NCBI GenBank assembly: GCA_965227095.1
Contig: CBDDFL010000001.1
Span: forward strand, 2,480,001 to 2,544,000
Reading direction: 5' to 3'
DNA: 64,000 bases
Source of the DNA: JANQMY01 sp965227095
GTDB lineage: Bacteria; Pseudomonadota; Alphaproteobacteria; JANQMY01
In this document: positions 35,252 through 43,878 of the stretch, one piece after another
Numbering within the stretch: the first letter of the stretch is position 1
How the letters are laid out: each line of letters opens with the position of its first letter
Notes under the pieces: generated by a model
The model's database searches: none
The model's input: the letters and a program-made list of their open reading frames with translations, nothing else
What the model was told of the DNA's origin: nothing
Position numbers and translations under genes: made by a program

Positions 35252-36118
35252 TTATGCCTTTGCGCGTTCATATGCTTTCAATGCAGCGCGTTTTGCCAAC
35301 ACAGCTGCAACTTTTTTTCTGTAGGCCACCGTGCCCCGCTTATCATCGATCGGGTTGCAGGCCGCACTGGCGGCGGCCCCCAATTTGTCGAGGGCTGCGT
35401 CATCCAATTTGCTTCCCACCAATGCGGCGGCGCCGTCTTCCACAACAACTTGGGTGGGCGCGACGGCTCCTAAGGCGACGCGTGCGGCGGTGCAGGTGCC
35501 CGTCTCGTCAACGGTGAGGGCGACGCCGGCGCCGACCACAGCGATGTCCATTTCCGTGCGCGGAATAAGCCGGAGGTAGGCATCCCCGCTGTGGGCGGGC
35601 GGTTTGGGCACGGTGAAGCTCACCACGAATTCGTCTTGTGCCAAGCATGTCTGTCCGGGGGCAGTGACCACGTCTTCCACGGCCACGTCCCGGGTGCCGT
35701 TTGGCCCGGCGATGGTGCAGGTGGCTTTGGACGCTATGAAGGCGGGCACGCAGTCCGCGGCCGGGGAGGCGTTGCAAAGGTTCCCCCCGGGGGACGCACG
35801 CCCCTGGATTTGCTGGGACCCGATCAGGTCCATCGCTTCCACAATGCCCGGAAACGTTTTTGACAGGCTGTCATGGGCGCTCATCTCCACACCCGAAACG
35901 GCTGCACCGATAACAAAGGCCGTCTCCGTCTCGGTGATGGTCCGCGTTTCATCGATGTGTTTGATGTCGATGATTTTTTCAGGGGCAAGACGTCCCGTGC
36001 GAATTTGCACAAGAAGGTCGGTGCCTCCTGCAAGAATGCGCGCGGAACCGTTGGCGGCTCCCAAGGCGGCGACAGCGTCGGTCACATTGGTTGGCGCAAG
36101 ATAATCTACTGATGTCAT
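35252..36118 (-). CDS. FAD-binding subunit of the molybdenum hydroxylase
   Basis: The 288-residue medium subunit has the FAD-binding motifs ILAGGTDLLVQIRTG near residue 29 and QIQGRASPGGNLCNASPAAD near 102, followed by the CO-dehydrogenase flavoprotein C-terminal domain. It delivers electrons to a soluble acceptor. With the two genes downstream it forms a complete three-subunit enzyme, so the first hydroxylase is likely cytosolic. Confidence 0.94.
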   Translation of the reverse strand: MTSVDYLAPTNVTDAVAALGAANGSARILAGGTDLLVQIRTGRLAPEKIIDIKHIDETRTITETETAFVIGAAVSGVEMSAHDSLSKTFPGIVEAMDLIGSQQIQGRASPGGNLCNASPAADCVPAFIASKATCTIAGPNGTRDVAVEDVVTAPGQTCLAQDEFVVSFTVPKPPAHSGDAYLRLIPRTEMDIAVVGAGVALTVDETGTCTAARVALGAVAPTQVVVEDGAAALVGSKLDDAALDKLGAAASAACNPIDDKRGTVAYRKKVAAVLAKRAALKAYERAKA

Positions 36119-36196
36119 AAGTCACTCTTCCTGGTTTCCTAAAGAATATTCTATCAGCGCAAGATCTGGTCCGTCACCTTTTTAAGTTGGTCCCTC

Positions 36197-36553
36197 TCAT
36201 TTGAAGTGGCCATCAATAAACGAAAAGGTGTTCGGATGAATTGCCGCAAAGGCTTCTTTCAGCTCGGGCGACGGGTTGCCGCAAATATTGAAGGCCTTCA
36301 CTTTTCGCAGGGCCGCGAGTTCTTTCGCGAACGCGGCATAGTTTTTGGCATGAAACAGCACGGCATCCGAATTGGCGTAATGTTCCACGACGCGCACTTC
36401 CGTGCCGTCGTCATTTAGATGCCAAGAGTATATCAGGGTGTCTTTTTCGGTTTTGCCGATATGATCCACCAATCGGCTGATGGTTTCCTTTAACTCATCA
36501 AGTTTACCGGGAACGACTTCTGATTCCACAAAAAGGGTAATTGCGTCTGACAT
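36197..36553 (-). CDS. Antibiotic biosynthesis monooxygenase (ABM)-domain protein
   Basis: The 118-residue protein is a single dimeric ferredoxin-like ABM domain: ITLFVESEVVPGKLDELKET, then DTLIYSWHLNDDGTEVRVVE and HAKNYAAFAKELA. Related proteins (YgiN type) act as quinol monooxygenases without a cofactor or remove reactive intermediates. It follows the TetR gene directly (stop to start within one base) and so belongs to the regulated unit. Confidence 0.88.
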   Translation of the reverse strand: MSDAITLFVESEVVPGKLDELKETISRLVDHIGKTEKDTLIYSWHLNDDGTEVRVVEHYANSDAVLFHAKNYAAFAKELAALRKVKAFNICGNPSPELKEAFAAIHPNTFSFIDGHFK

Positions 36554-37261
36554 TCACTTTTCCATGGTTTGTGGTTGATCGATAAGATGCAGGTAGGATG
36601 ACGCCATCATGACCGCTTCTCGGGCGAAGGCTTCATCCGTACACTTTGTTATTTTTGCTTTTTGGATGGTCTGATCCATGCGCGATCGCAACATGGCGGT
36701 AATTTGATCCAATACAAATCCCGTCGCCATTTCGGGATAAGGATGTCCGATTTCGCTTTTCCGGTCGAGGAGAAGCCGGTTCAGCCCTTGGTGTATGTCG
36801 CGCATGATTTCAGCGAAATGCTCTCGCAAAGCGGGATCATCTTGAGCTGCTTCCAGACCGGATCGTTTGAAACCGGGGCGTACATGCCCAAGTTCCAATG
36901 AAAACTCGATAAACCCCGACAGAATATCTCTGATTGACGCGCCCTCCCAGCGTGCGGGATCAATCGCGGCGCGCCCAATCTCTTGATACTGCGTGCTCAT
37001 GCGGTCGAAGAGGGCGTAAAGCAGAGCTTTCTTATCGCGAAAATGGTGGTACAGGGCGCCCACCGAGACGCCGGCTTTCTTTGCTACATCCGCGACGGAT
37101 GTGGCATCGGCGCCATTTTCGTAAAAAAGGATTTCGGCGGCATCCAACAGGGCTTCCTGTGTCTTCTGACTGCGCGACTGTTGGCCTTCGCGTTTCCAAT
37201 GCAGATCCGAAATCCACGGGCTTCTAGGCAATAGGGGCCCTTTCACACTCTTTGTTGTCAA
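36554..37261 (-). CDS. TetR/AcrR family regulator of the catabolic block
   Basis: The 235-residue repressor has a basic N-terminal tail and a TetR helix-turn-helix at about residues 30-78 (ALLDAAEILFYENGADATSV; AKKAGVSVGALYHHFRDKKA). A helical ligand-binding domain follows. The start is uncertain: TTG at 37261 or GTG at 37246. Two palindromes (37270-37312) lie directly upstream, between it and the divergent thioesterase gene, which suggests autoregulation and control of both arms. Confidence 0.92.
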   Translation of the reverse strand: MTTKSVKGPLLPRSPWISDLHWKREGQQSRSQKTQEALLDAAEILFYENGADATSVADVAKKAGVSVGALYHHFRDKKALLYALFDRMSTQYQEIGRAAIDPARWEGASIRDILSGFIEFSLELGHVRPGFKRSGLEAAQDDPALREHFAEIMRDIHQGLNRLLLDRKSEIGHPYPEMATGFVLDQITAMLRSRMDQTIQKAKITKCTDEAFAREAVMMASSYLHLIDQPQTMEK

Positions 37262-37269
37262 GAAATCGA

Positions 37270-37291
37270 AACCGAATTATGGTTCGGTTTT
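37270..37291. promoter_or_regulatory. Palindromic operator 1 (TetR)
   Basis: AAACCGAA and TTCGGTTT form a perfect 8-bp inverted repeat separated by 6 bases, immediately upstream of the TetR start. Size, symmetry and position fit a TetR-family operator. Confidence 0.65.
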
Positions 37292-37296
37292 AAGGC

Positions 37297-37312
37297 CGAT
37301 TGCATAATCGGT
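37297..37312. promoter_or_regulatory. Palindromic operator 2 (TetR)
   Basis: CCGATT and AATCGG form a perfect 6-bp inverted repeat separated by GCAT, 5 bases from operator 1. The shared CCGA/TCGG core suggests a second site for the same regulator. Confidence 0.55.
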
Positions 37313-37351
37313 CAAGCCCGGTCGCCAAGCGCTCAAAGGATTACTCTTTTC

Positions 37352-38125
37352 ATGACACTCCCATTCTATGAGCCCACACCCACAGATGACCCCTTGAGGT
37401 TCCGGTTAGAGGTCACCGCCGATGCGTTGGCCGGAAAATCGGATCGCCTTTTCTTGATGGGTGGGGTGAGTTTGGCATCGGCCATCTGCGCAATGGAGCA
37501 GGCAGCCGACCGCCCGTTGATCTGGGCGGCAGCACAATTCCTGTCCGGCGGCGGGCCAAATGATGTGGTGGACATCGACGTGGAATTGCCGGTTATCGGC
37601 GGTAAAATCACCCAAGCGCGCACAACGTCCCGCATTGGTGATCGTACTGTGGTGACGGTGACCGCGTCGCTCGGGGGGCGCGATGATCGGCCAACCGCTG
37701 TCTTTTTGCCCATGCCGGATGTGCCCGCGCCGCAGGATTGTGACGAAAAAAAATGGCTTTTGGAAAGCGGAGAGAATCTACATGGGCGGTTTGAACGGCG
37801 GTCCGCTTATCAATCTGACAGCGACGGTATAGAACGGCTTTGGTTTCGACCCACGCAGCAAGACCCGATTACGCCCGGCCTTCTTGCTATTGTCGCCGAC
37901 TTCCTGGCCGGTGGTCACAGCCTGGCGGCTGGATCGTCTAGTCTCGATAATACGCTCCGTATACACAATATCGTGCAGAGTGAGTGGATTTTGCTAGACA
38001 CCCAATTTTCTGGATTTACCTCTGGGGCCTTTCACGGACACACCCATCTTTTCTCTCAAGACGGAACATTGCTCGCGACTGCGGGCCAAACGGGCATGCT
38101 GCCCAAACCGGGTAATCACTTTTGA
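37352..38125 (+). CDS. TesB/hot-dog-type acyl-CoA thioesterase family protein
   Basis: The 257-residue protein looks like a double hot-dog thioesterase: LFLMGGVSLASAICAMEQAA and AAQFLSGGGPNDVVDIDVEL in the N-terminal half, and GFTSGAFHGHTHLFSQDGTLLATAGQTGML in the C-terminal half. It would hydrolyse an acyl-CoA product or intermediate. It is divergent from the TetR gene across the two palindromes and 15 bases from the following dehydrogenase gene. Confidence 0.82.
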   Translation: MTLPFYEPTPTDDPLRFRLEVTADALAGKSDRLFLMGGVSLASAICAMEQAADRPLIWAAAQFLSGGGPNDVVDIDVELPVIGGKITQARTTSRIGDRTVVTVTASLGGRDDRPTAVFLPMPDVPAPQDCDEKKWLLESGENLHGRFERRSAYQSDSDGIERLWFRPTQQDPITPGLLAIVADFLAGGHSLAAGSSSLDNTLRIHNIVQSEWILLDTQFSGFTSGAFHGHTHLFSQDGTLLATAGQTGMLPKPGNHF

Positions 38126-38140
38126 GTGGGGAAGGCTCAT

Positions 38141-38944
38141 ATGACTAAGCAAAAGATCGGATTTATTGGTTTGGGCGACATGGGAGAACCCATGGCCGAA
38201 CGTTTGTTAGATGCCGGATACACCGTGGTGAGTTGTGCCAATAAAACGCGGACGGCCCTAGAACGCTTGGCGCAAAAGGGATTGATGGAAGTCGCCACGC
38301 CCAAAGCGGTTGGCGCCGAAGCGGATGTCTTGATGTCTGTTGTGTTTAACGAACATCAAAATGACCGCATTTTACGGGGGCCGGATGGCGCTCTCGCAAG
38401 TCTGAAACCGGGCAGTATCGTCTTGGTGATGAGCACAATTTCGCCTGATTATTGCAAAGACCTCGCAAAAGAAGCCGCCGAAAAAGGTATCACGGTTCTG
38501 GATTGTCCTCTCAGTGGGATGCGAGCGGGGGCAGAACAAGGTACATTGTCGCTATTAATTGGGGGCGAAGAAGAGCCAATCGCGAAATGCCGGGAAGCTC
38601 TTGAAGTGATGGGCACAGTCATGCCGTGTGGCCCCCTTGGATCAGGCCAAGTAACGAAGCTTGCGAACAATGCATTGTTTCTTTGTACGTTGGACCTTCT
38701 ACAAGATGTGCAGGATATGGTGCGTCGAAGCGGAATGGATGTTGAGCTATTCATGAAACATCTCAACCAATCAACAGGACGAAGCTTTGTCTCGCAAAAT
38801 ATTCCGGTTCAGAAAAATCGCCTACCGCTTTATCCAATGCCGGAAAAAGACCTGACCACTTGCTTACAGGTGGGTGAGGCGTGTGGTGCCGATGTGTCGG
38901 CCATTCGTCATTGTGTCACGCGTCCGCGACCGGCACTGAAATAG
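38141..38944 (+). CDS. Beta-hydroxyacid dehydrogenase-family NAD(P) oxidoreductase
   Basis: The 267-residue protein is of the 3-hydroxyisobutyrate dehydrogenase type. It has the N-terminal nucleotide-binding GFIGLGDMGEPMAERLLDAG, the substrate-loop DCPLSGMRAGAEQGTL and the catalytic Lys in KLANNALFL. The C-terminus (after about 235) is short and rich in Arg, so the enzyme may be slightly truncated compared with the usual 290 residues. GGGAAGG lies before the ATG at 38141. Confidence 0.9.
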   Translation: MTKQKIGFIGLGDMGEPMAERLLDAGYTVVSCANKTRTALERLAQKGLMEVATPKAVGAEADVLMSVVFNEHQNDRILRGPDGALASLKPGSIVLVMSTISPDYCKDLAKEAAEKGITVLDCPLSGMRAGAEQGTLSLLIGGEEEPIAKCREALEVMGTVMPCGPLGSGQVTKLANNALFLCTLDLLQDVQDMVRRSGMDVELFMKHLNQSTGRSFVSQNIPVQKNRLPLYPMPEKDLTTCLQVGEACGADVSAIRHCVTRPRPALK

Positions 38945-38950
38945 CGAGGC

Positions 38951-39862
38951 ATGATGGCAAGAGGGTTCACAGAGAAAGATGTTCCCGATCAAACAGGGAA
39001 AACCGCATTTGTCACGGGGGCGAATACGGGGCTGGGATTTCACGTAGCTCGTGTGCTGGCGGATCGGGGGGCGCGCGTTCTGCTGGGCTGCCGTTCGCAA
39101 GAAAAAGCACTGACCGCAATGGAGCAAATTTTGGCCGCAACCCCGGAGGCCGATATTGCATTCGTCCCCTTGGATTTGGGCGATCTTGCCTCCATCGAAG
39201 AGGCGGCGGCCATGGTGGCGACGGAAGATCAGCTGGATTTGTTGATCAACAATGCGGGCATCATGTTTCCGCCATTTTCATTGACGAAAGACGGTTTCGA
39301 AAGTCAGTTCGGCGTGAACCATCTCGGGCCCTTTGCCCTGACGGCCTTTTTGATCGACAAGATCCTTGAAACGCCGGAAGCGCGTATCGTCTCCACCAGC
39401 AGCCTGGGACACCAGCCCGGTCAAATCTACTTTGACGATATTCACGCGGAGCGTAGTTACAACCCGCAATTTCGCTATTTCCAAAGCAAACTTGCAAACC
39501 TGTTGTTCGCCTACGAGTTAGAACGGCGCTTGCGCAAGCTGGAAACCAACGTCATTTCGGTCGCCTGTCACCCGGGAGTAGCCGATACGGAATTGACGCG
39601 GTACCTGCCGTTTTTCGCGCGTGCCGTCACGCCGGTTGTATCGCTTATGGCCAATACAGCCGCGCAGGGTGCGTGGCCCACTTTGCTGGCGGCCACAGGT
39701 GACGAAGTGGACGGGGGCGGATATTATGGGCCTTCAGGGATAGGGGAATTTTCCGGATCAGCCATCAAGGTGTCGTCAACTTCGCGCAGTCATGACCGCA
39801 CATTGGCGAAACGATTGTGGGATCTGTCGATCGATCTCACCGGTGTCGATCCGGGTTTGTAA
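38951..39862 (+). CDS. Short-chain dehydrogenase/reductase
   Basis: The 303-residue SDR is of the retinol-dehydrogenase/WWOX-like group. Motifs are TGANTGLGFHVARVLADRGA (NAD(P) binding), DLGDLAS, NNAGIM and the catalytic YFQSK. It starts 6 bases after the preceding dehydrogenase gene and precedes the second molybdenum hydroxylase, so the three enzymes probably act in one pathway. The ATG at 38954 is an equal alternative. Confidence 0.92.
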   Translation: MMARGFTEKDVPDQTGKTAFVTGANTGLGFHVARVLADRGARVLLGCRSQEKALTAMEQILAATPEADIAFVPLDLGDLASIEEAAAMVATEDQLDLLINNAGIMFPPFSLTKDGFESQFGVNHLGPFALTAFLIDKILETPEARIVSTSSLGHQPGQIYFDDIHAERSYNPQFRYFQSKLANLLFAYELERRLRKLETNVISVACHPGVADTELTRYLPFFARAVTPVVSLMANTAAQGAWPTLLAATGDEVDGGGYYGPSGIGEFSGSAIKVSSTSRSHDRTLAKRLWDLSIDLTGVDPGL

Positions 39863-39907
39863 ACAGGTGCAACCAATAGCGCCGTCATAAGTAGGGGAAA
39901 GATTATC

Positions 39908-40366
39908 ATGGAACTGACCGTCAATGGCACATCCTATGAGGTGGATGTGGAAGACGATATGCCATTGCTCTGGGTGCTGAGGGATGAGCTGGGCATCACC
40001 GGACCGAAATATGGCTGCGGCATTGCCTTCTGTGGGGCGTGCACGGTGCATATTGACGGCCAGCCCGTGCGTTCCTGTTCGCTTCGCGTTTCGGATGTGT
40101 TGGGCGAAGTCACCACCATTGAAGGCCTTGGCACGCCAGAGGCGTTGCACGCGGTGCAAGAAGCGTGGATCGAAAAGCAAGTGGCCCAATGTGGGTATTG
40201 CCAATCCGGTCAAATCATGGCGGCGGCCGCCTTTCTGGAGGCCTATCCTGATCCCACCGACGCGCAAATTGATCGGGCCATGTCCGCCAATCTGTGCCGT
40301 TGCGGCACGTTCTCTCGTATCCGCGAAGCTGTAAAAGCGGCGTCTGCGAAACTACAGGAGGCGTAG
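39908..40366 (+). CDS. [2Fe-2S] subunit of a second, FAD-less molybdenum hydroxylase
   Basis: The 152-residue subunit has the cysteine sets CGIAFCGACTV and CSLRVSD for cluster one, and CGYCQSGQ and NLCRCGTFSRI for cluster two, as in isoquinoline 1-oxidoreductase alpha subunits. The CGYCQSGQ variant differs from the CGFCTPGF of the first enzyme and is typical of the membrane/periplasmic type. It has no own export signal and is presumably carried out with the large subunit by Tat. Confidence 0.94.
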   Translation: MELTVNGTSYEVDVEDDMPLLWVLRDELGITGPKYGCGIAFCGACTVHIDGQPVRSCSLRVSDVLGEVTTIEGLGTPEALHAVQEAWIEKQVAQCGYCQSGQIMAAAAFLEAYPDPTDAQIDRAMSANLCRCGTFSRIREAVKAASAKLQEA

Positions 40367-40368
40367 CC

Positions 40369-42615
40369 ATGACGAGCATCGGTAAAATCGCACGACGCAC
40401 TTTTCTTATTGGATCGGCGGCCATCGCCGGTGGGGTCGCCTTTGGCTATTACATGTACCGCAAGCCTCACGAGAACCCGCTTCTGGCGGATTTGGGCGAG
40501 GGCGAGGCGGCCATTACCCCTTGGGTGAAGATCGATGCGGAAGGGGTTACCCTTATTACACCGCATACGGATCTTGGCCAGGGCACCTATTCCATGCAGG
40601 CGGCCCTCATCGCCGAAGAACTGGATATAGAGTTCGGCCAGTTTAACGTGGATCCCGGCGTGCCAAGCCCGGCTTACTACAATGGCGCGCTGGCCGGTGA
40701 ATTGGCGCCGTTCATGAGCACGGATAGCAGCTTCCAAGCTGGCGCGGTACGCAGTGTTCTAGGGGCGGTTGCCAAAATCATGGGGGTTCAGGGCACGGGC
40801 GGATCCAGCTCTGTTGCGGACAGCTTTGAAAAACTTCGGGTTGCTGGGGCCGTTGCCCGCGAAACCCTAAAGGCGGCGGCATCTCAGAAATCGGGCGTGC
40901 CCGTAGCGCAACTCAAGACCGCCAATGGCGCTGTACAGCTGCCGGATGGCGCCGAGTTGTCCTATGTGGAGCTTGCGCCCATTGCCGCCACCATCGAGCC
41001 GGTGACCAATGTGAACCTTCGCCCGCCCAGCGAATGGCGACTGGTGGGGCGAGAGATGCAGCGCCTGGACATCGTGCCGAAATCCACCGGTACGCAGATC
41101 TACGGCATCGATTTGCAGATGGACGGCATGGTGCATGCCACCGTCAAGCTTAACCCGCGGCAGGGCGGGGCGTTGAACAGTTATGATGCCAGCGCTGCCG
41201 AGCAAATGCGCGGTGTACAGAAAATCTTACCGGTGACGGGTGGTGTTGCGGTAATCGCCGACAATACATGGCGGGCCTTCCAAGCCGCGGATGCGATAGA
41301 GTTTGACTGGGGCCCGGCACCCTTTCCGGCGGAACAAGAAGACCATTGGAAAGAGATCGAAAGCTCCTTCACGGAAGAACGGCTTGATGGCCGTTGGCGT
41401 GACGACGGCGATGTTGAGGCGTCGTTTAACGGCGCCGAGGTGATCGAAGCCGAATATCGGGCGCCTTATCTTGCGCACGCACCGCTGGAACCGCTCTGCG
41501 CTATTGTTTTGGTGACGGATGATCGCGCGGATGTGTGGACCGCCACGCAGTTCCCACGTTTTGTGCAAAACAATGTGGCCGGCATTACCGGTTTGGATGT
41601 GGCCAATGTGTTCGTCCATGGGCAAATGGTCGGCGGCAGCTTTGGCCACCGTCTGGAAGATGAACACGTGAAGCGTGCGGCGGAAATTGCGGTGGCGCTG
41701 AAGGGCACACCCGTCAAACTCACCTATAGCCGGGAAGAAGACTTCATTCACGATTTTCCCCGCCAAGCGGCGATTGGCCGGATGAAAGGGGTGGTCGGAA
41801 ACAATGGGGTCGAGGCTTACGACCTCAGCATTGCCATGCCATCGGTTCTGAAATCGCAAGGGTCGCGTCAACCTTCCGTTCCCGACCAACCGGGAAGCGA
41901 CAGCATCATCGTGGCGGGGGCGTGGGATCAACCCTATTCCATTCCTAATTACCGGGTCACCGGATACAAAGTGCCGGATCTGGCGCCAATCAGCTCCTGG
42001 CGGTCGGTGGGGGCGTCCACCAACGGTTTCTTCCATGATGCGTTTTTGGACGAACTGATCCTTGCCGCCGGAAAAGATCCCATGGAAGAACGCCTCCGTA
42101 TGATGTGGCATGATGATTCGCGCCGCGTCTTGGAGGCGGTTGCCGTGATGAGCAATTGGGGCAGCGACCTGGGGCCCAATCGCGGGCGGGGAGTAGGCTT
42201 TTGTTTGTCGTTCGGCGTGTCCGTTGCCGAAGTGTTTGAGATCACCAACACCGACGCAGGTGTCAAAATCGACAACGTCTATGTTGCCGCCGAAGTGGGC
42301 ACGATCGTGGACCCGATTAATTTCGACAACCACGTCAAAGGCGGTGTGGTTTGGGGCCTTGGCCATGCCATCAATTCCGAGATCACTTATTCAGACGGCA
42401 TTGCGGAACAAGACAATTATCATGCCCATGAGGGGCTCCGCTTCTATCAGTGCCCGGAAATTGTCGTGCAAGGCCTGGAGAACGGCGACCGTGTGAAGGG
42501 CATTGGCGAACCGCCCGTGCCGCCGGTGGCACCGGCGTTATCCAACGCCATTTTCGATGCCACCGGTCAACGCATTCGCGAAATGCCGTTTAACAAACAT
42601 ATCCGGTTCGTGTGA
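40369..42615 (+). CDS. Tat-exported molybdopterin subunit, isoquinoline 1-oxidoreductase beta-like
   Basis: The 748-residue protein begins with a Tat signal, KIARRTFLIGSAAIAGG, so the enzyme should be periplasmic. The following domain ITPHTDLGQGTYSMQAALIA and later motifs GGSFGHRLEDEHVKRA and PISSWRSVGASTNGFFHDAF are those of the IorB/NicB-like branch. GIGEPPVPPVAPAL holds the C-terminal Glu motif. No FAD gene follows; a cytochrome c gene does, so electrons likely go to cytochrome c. The start at 40369 follows the FeS stop by 2 bases. Confidence 0.93.
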   Translation: MTSIGKIARRTFLIGSAAIAGGVAFGYYMYRKPHENPLLADLGEGEAAITPWVKIDAEGVTLITPHTDLGQGTYSMQAALIAEELDIEFGQFNVDPGVPSPAYYNGALAGELAPFMSTDSSFQAGAVRSVLGAVAKIMGVQGTGGSSSVADSFEKLRVAGAVARETLKAAASQKSGVPVAQLKTANGAVQLPDGAELSYVELAPIAATIEPVTNVNLRPPSEWRLVGREMQRLDIVPKSTGTQIYGIDLQMDGMVHATVKLNPRQGGALNSYDASAAEQMRGVQKILPVTGGVAVIADNTWRAFQAADAIEFDWGPAPFPAEQEDHWKEIESSFTEERLDGRWRDDGDVEASFNGAEVIEAEYRAPYLAHAPLEPLCAIVLVTDDRADVWTATQFPRFVQNNVAGITGLDVANVFVHGQMVGGSFGHRLEDEHVKRAAEIAVALKGTPVKLTYSREEDFIHDFPRQAAIGRMKGVVGNNGVEAYDLSIAMPSVLKSQGSRQPSVPDQPGSDSIIVAGAWDQPYSIPNYRVTGYKVPDLAPISSWRSVGASTNGFFHDAFLDELILAAGKDPMEERLRMMWHDDSRRVLEAVAVMSNWGSDLGPNRGRGVGFCLSFGVSVAEVFEITNTDAGVKIDNVYVAAEVGTIVDPINFDNHVKGGVVWGLGHAINSEITYSDGIAEQDNYHAHEGLRFYQCPEIVVQGLENGDRVKGIGEPPVPPVAPALSNAIFDATGQRIREMPFNKHIRFV

Positions 42616-42626
42616 GGGGGTATGAC

Positions 42627-43259
42627 ATGAAGACGATTCTGACACTTGGATTGGCCCTCACTCTCTCCTTGGGCGCTGTGGCCGTCTTCGCGGAAGAAGA
42701 CGAAAACTTCGTTTCCCCGCAGGCGACTTTGTCTGAGGACGAAGCGCTTGAAACGTGGGCGAAAGCGTATGAAGTGTTTTCGCACCCGCGCTGCGCCAAT
42801 TGCCACGTGCCGGAGGACAACCGTCCTCGTTGGTCGGGCCCCAGCTATGGCGAGGGGCCGGACGGACAAGGCTGGCAATATCACGGCATGTATATCCATG
42901 CGGATGAAAGCCGCTTTGGCGTCGAGAGCTTGGCTTGTACCACCTGCCATGGGCCGCAAAACTCAAAAGTGCCACACGGCCCGCCAGGGGCGCCTGTATG
43001 GATGCTGGCGCCGGTGGAAATGGTGTGGTGGCAGAAATCATCCGCGGAAATCTGTGAACAGATCAAAGACCCGGAACGCAATGGCGGGCGCAGCTTGGAA
43101 GAGGTCGCCGATCATATCGGTCATGACGATCTTGTGGCCTGGGGCTGGAACCCCGGCCCGGGACGCGAACCGGCCCCCCATTCGGCGGCTAAGTTGAAGG
43201 CATTCGTCCTGGCGTGGGCGGCCGCAGGTGCCCCGTGTCCGACGGAAGAGACCGACTAG
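42627..43259 (+). CDS. Periplasmic di-heme cytochrome c-type protein
   Basis: The 210-residue protein has an N-terminal signal (LTLGLALTLSLGAVAVFAEE) and two heme sites, CANCH and CTTCH. It also contains PPGAPVWMLAPVEMVWW, which may hold axial Met ligands. It follows the Mo subunit by 11 bases and is the likely electron acceptor of that enzyme. The ATG at 42627 is preferred for its signal peptide. Confidence 0.9.
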   Translation: MKTILTLGLALTLSLGAVAVFAEEDENFVSPQATLSEDEALETWAKAYEVFSHPRCANCHVPEDNRPRWSGPSYGEGPDGQGWQYHGMYIHADESRFGVESLACTTCHGPQNSKVPHGPPGAPVWMLAPVEMVWWQKSSAEICEQIKDPERNGGRSLEEVADHIGHDDLVAWGWNPGPGREPAPHSAAKLKAFVLAWAAAGAPCPTEETD

Positions 43260-43267
43260 GGCGTTTG

Positions 43268-43373
43268 GCGTCATTGCGAGCCGGCGCTCGCCGGCGTGGC
43301 AATCCAGGGCACGGCTTGTTGAGGTTCTGTTCTGGATCGCGTCGTCAGCGCACAGCGCTTCCTCGCGATGGCG
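43268..43373. repeat. Dispersed inverted-repeat element, copy 2
   Basis: The element of about 106 bases begins GTCATTGCGAG and ends CTCGCGATGGC. It has an internal GCCGGCG hairpin and the paired GGCAATCCAG/CTGGATCGCG blocks, matching copy 1 (32395-32502) in order and orientation. It lies directly after the cytochrome gene. Confidence 0.85.
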
Positions 43374-43393
43374 GTTAAAATGGAGGTATCGTC

Positions 43394-43789
43394 TTGTTAC
43401 ATCGTCGTTTCCTTGTATTGAGCGTATGTGCATTATTGTTCGCGGGCTGCGCCAATGCTGAAAAAGACATGGCGGAACTGCGCGCCAACCCTCAGGGCGA
43501 CCTTGCCCAAAAAGTGATGATCCTCACGCTGCCTGATGGTGAAACGATACCGGTCAATTACGTGCGTGAAGATGACTATGTCTATACGGGCGCGGACGGA
43601 TTTTGGTGGTGTCAACTTCGGGGCGACGGGTCGCGCGTCGAGGTGTATATCAAGGGTGAGGACCTAACCGGCCTTGGCCGGGCGGTTGAGCACGACAAGG
43701 AACGGGCGAAAGAAATTCTTGCAAAGGTGCGCCCTGGCTTTGAAAGGTTTTCGCCTGCGGTGCCGATTGAAATCAAAATAGACGAATAA
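43394..43789 (+). CDS. Small lipoprotein, unknown function
   Basis: The 131-residue protein has a signal peptide with lipobox ALLFAGCAN. The mature part is a small, mainly strand-rich domain (MILTLPDGETIPVNYVREDD; ADGFWWCQLRGDGSRVEVYI). GGAGG lies 7 bases before a TTG start; no ATG is available. It follows repeat copy 2 and is not clearly part of the hydroxylase operon. Confidence 0.75.
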   Translation: MLHRRFLVLSVCALLFAGCANAEKDMAELRANPQGDLAQKVMILTLPDGETIPVNYVREDDYVYTGADGFWWCQLRGDGSRVEVYIKGEDLTGLGRAVEHDKERAKEILAKVRPGFERFSPAVPIEIKIDE

Positions 43790-43878
43790 CACGCGCACGC
43801 CGCATTCTTCCGTTTACGTGCCGCGATTGACGCGTTTACCATTGGCGCCTGCCTAACCTAAGGGAGTCGAAGAAGCCC

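Noticed and set aside
32510..36118. Carbon monoxide dehydrogenase (coxMSL)
   Set aside because: The large subunit reads AYRAPGAP, not the AYxCSFR active-site motif of form I CO dehydrogenase, and the gene order differs.
41227..42366. 379-residue minus-strand ORF opposite the IorB-like gene
   Set aside because: It lies wholly inside a conserved molybdenum hydroxylase subunit and has no recognisable domain.
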